Shown here: one piece after another, positions 4,576-5,171 of the stretch
How the letters are laid out: every line of letters begins with the position of its first letter
Numbering within the stretch: position 1 is the first letter of the stretch
Assembly (NCBI GenBank): GCA_003152255.1
Contig: PLZT01000616.1
Coordinates: 1-5,171 of the forward strand
Length of the DNA stretch: 5,171 bases
Direction: 5' to 3'
Origin: Methylocystaceae bacterium
Lineage (GTDB): Bacteria > Pseudomonadota > Alphaproteobacteria > Rhizobiales > Beijerinckiaceae
The notes under the pieces: generated by a model
Seen by the model: only the letters and a program-made list of their open reading frames with translations
The model's database searches: none
What the model was told of the DNA's origin: nothing
Program-made: the position numbers and the translations under genes

Positions 4576-4876
4576 TCATGCACAGAGAACCGTTGATCCA
4601 ACGGTAATTTCTATCTGATCCGCGACGGTGACAGGAAACGCTTTAATCGGCCCCGGGGGGTGATTGTGGCCGATGCCGGACGAAACGCCCAGTAACTGCG
4701 CCATGACCTCCTCAAGGCTTGAGATGCGACGTAGCATTTCCGCGTGGAGCGTCGAAGCATCCTCTTAACGGCTGCTCGGGCGGTTTTTCGTCATCTGGTG
4801 CTTGGAGGTTGATACTGTGAAGCGCGACTGCCGATTCGAGGGATTTGTCGGGTGTCGGCGCGGCTGCGTCTGACAC
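4576..4876 (-). pseudogene. Frameshifted gene with GIGHNHPP motif
   Basis: Two minus-strand frames together look like one protein of about 99 residues. The first starts at GTG 4876, with AGGAG at 4884-4888 seven bases upstream, and reads VSDAAAPTPDKSLESAVALH, then SINLQAPDDEKPPEQPL; it becomes nonsense after codon 37 and stops at 4712. The second frame takes over at 4764 after one extra base (4765) and reads EDASTLHAEMLRRISSLEEV, then MAQLLGVSSGIGHNHPPGPI, ending in TGA at 4576-4578. It has no start signal of its own. The GIGHNHPP motif recurs, as I recall, in unnamed alphaproteobacterial proteins, often in accessory regions; the helix before it may be a coiled coil. The final residues, overlapping a hairpin at 4589-4605, may not be native. 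A sequencing error could produce the same picture. Function unknown. Confidence 0.6.
4589..4605. repeat. Perfect 7-bp hairpin with a three-base loop
   Basis: ACCGTTG at 4589-4595 and CAACGGT at 4599-4605 flank ATC. It lies in the last codons of the frameshifted minus-strand gene. On the + strand AATTTCT follows, which is too weak for a clear terminator call. Confidence 0.4.
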
Positions 4877-4883
4877 GGCGCCA

Positions 4884-4925
4884 CTCCTGCAACCCCAAAT
4901 CCGCCTTGCTTATACTTTGAGCAAG
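4884..4925 (-). promoter_or_regulatory. Candidate start signals of the frameshifted gene
   Basis: On the minus strand, TATAAG (4914-4909) is a fair -10 element; the start point would be near 4903 and AGGAG (4888-4884) lies seven bases before the GTG at 4876. No good -35 is visible (GGAGCG at the expected place). CTTGCT at 4905-4910 and AGCAAG at 4920-4925 form a six-base inverted repeat around the -10, where an operator would sit. Confidence 0.35.
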
Positions 4926-5171
4926 CGATGTCGCTCCACGGCAGGCGATGCAGATAGCAACGACAATCTTCTATAAATCTCCGCCACGCTGAGCAACTAC
5001 TTTCCGGAGCGACGGCGTGGTTATAGCTCTCCATGCCGTCTGACGCGGGCAAGTTTGTGGCGATCTTCGAATGGCTGTTATTTGGCGCATCCTGGAAACT
5101 CCCCCCGTCGCATTTGAGGACTGCTTTTCGCTCGAAAGCAAACGTAGATGCGGATACCGACGAAGCCGGCC
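4926..5171. other. Right edge without a convincing gene
   Basis: One minus-strand frame is open from the right edge to 4765, and a plus-strand frame is open from ATG 5033 to the edge (46 codons, beginning MPSDAGKFVAIFEWLLFGAS). Neither has a ribosome binding site or a known domain, and the minus-strand frame runs across the well-supported GTG start at 4876 in another frame. CCACGC (4984-4989) and GCGTGG (5015-5020) are complementary, as are TGCTTT (5122-5127) and AAAGCA (5135-5140). The plus-strand ORF could be the start of a gene continuing outside. Confidence 0.4.

Noticed and set aside
4765..5171. Minus-strand frame open to the right edge
   Set aside because: No start signal or known motif, and it overlaps the frameshifted gene, which has a clear Shine-Dalgarno in another frame.
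1..5171. CRISPR array, tRNA, rRNA, toxin-antitoxin pair or intact transposase
   Set aside because: Looked for on both strands; no regularly spaced repeats, no cloverleaf with CCA or T-loop, and no recognisable protein of these classes.

Overview
The window is GC-rich, with third codon positions dominated by G or C in its clear genes. Gene content suggests an alphaproteobacterium of the order Hyphomicrobiales (a Beijerinckiaceae, Methylocystaceae or Bradyrhizobiaceae type). This is inferred from the small alphaproteobacterial-type cold-shock protein, an LTxxQ (Spy/CpxP-like) periplasmic protein, a block of small unnamed proteins resembling ones I recall from this order, and a remnant carrying a GIGHNHPP motif. 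No marker gene allows a firmer placement.

Layout on the + strand: an exported LTxxQ protein (148-621); an exported glycine-rich protein, possibly a lipoprotein (797-1219); about 500 bases without a gene, ending in the leader of a cold-shock gene (1726-1941); then a compact four-gene block (2173-2307, 2318-2596, 2604-2930, 2970-3428). That block encodes a 44-residue basic protein, two soluble proteins of unknown function and a protein with a single C-terminal membrane helix. A decayed-looking intergenic stretch follows (3429-3887), with a probable dispersed repeat and a weak minus-strand ORF, and then a tautomerase-superfamily gene (3888-4262).

The last 900 bases have no long ORF but are not empty. 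On the minus strand there is a 53-codon charged ORF ending 8 bases from the tautomerase stop (4271-4432). Upstream of it is a gene split by a one-base frameshift (4576-4876), with a good Shine-Dalgarno, a GTG start and a recognisable GIGHNHPP motif. Between the two lie a perfect 9-bp dyad and three copies of CGGCAGGT or its complement. This region reads as a decaying minus-strand locus.

The genes do not form one pathway. The first two act in the cell envelope, the cold-shock protein acts on RNA, the four-gene block is an uncharacterised probable operon, and the tautomerase is a stand-alone enzyme. I see no CRISPR array, tRNA, rRNA, intact transposase or defence system. The strongest leads are the frameshifted minus-strand gene, the Shine-Dalgarno of the tautomerase lying in the loop of a perfect hairpin, and the dyads at 4449-4546.
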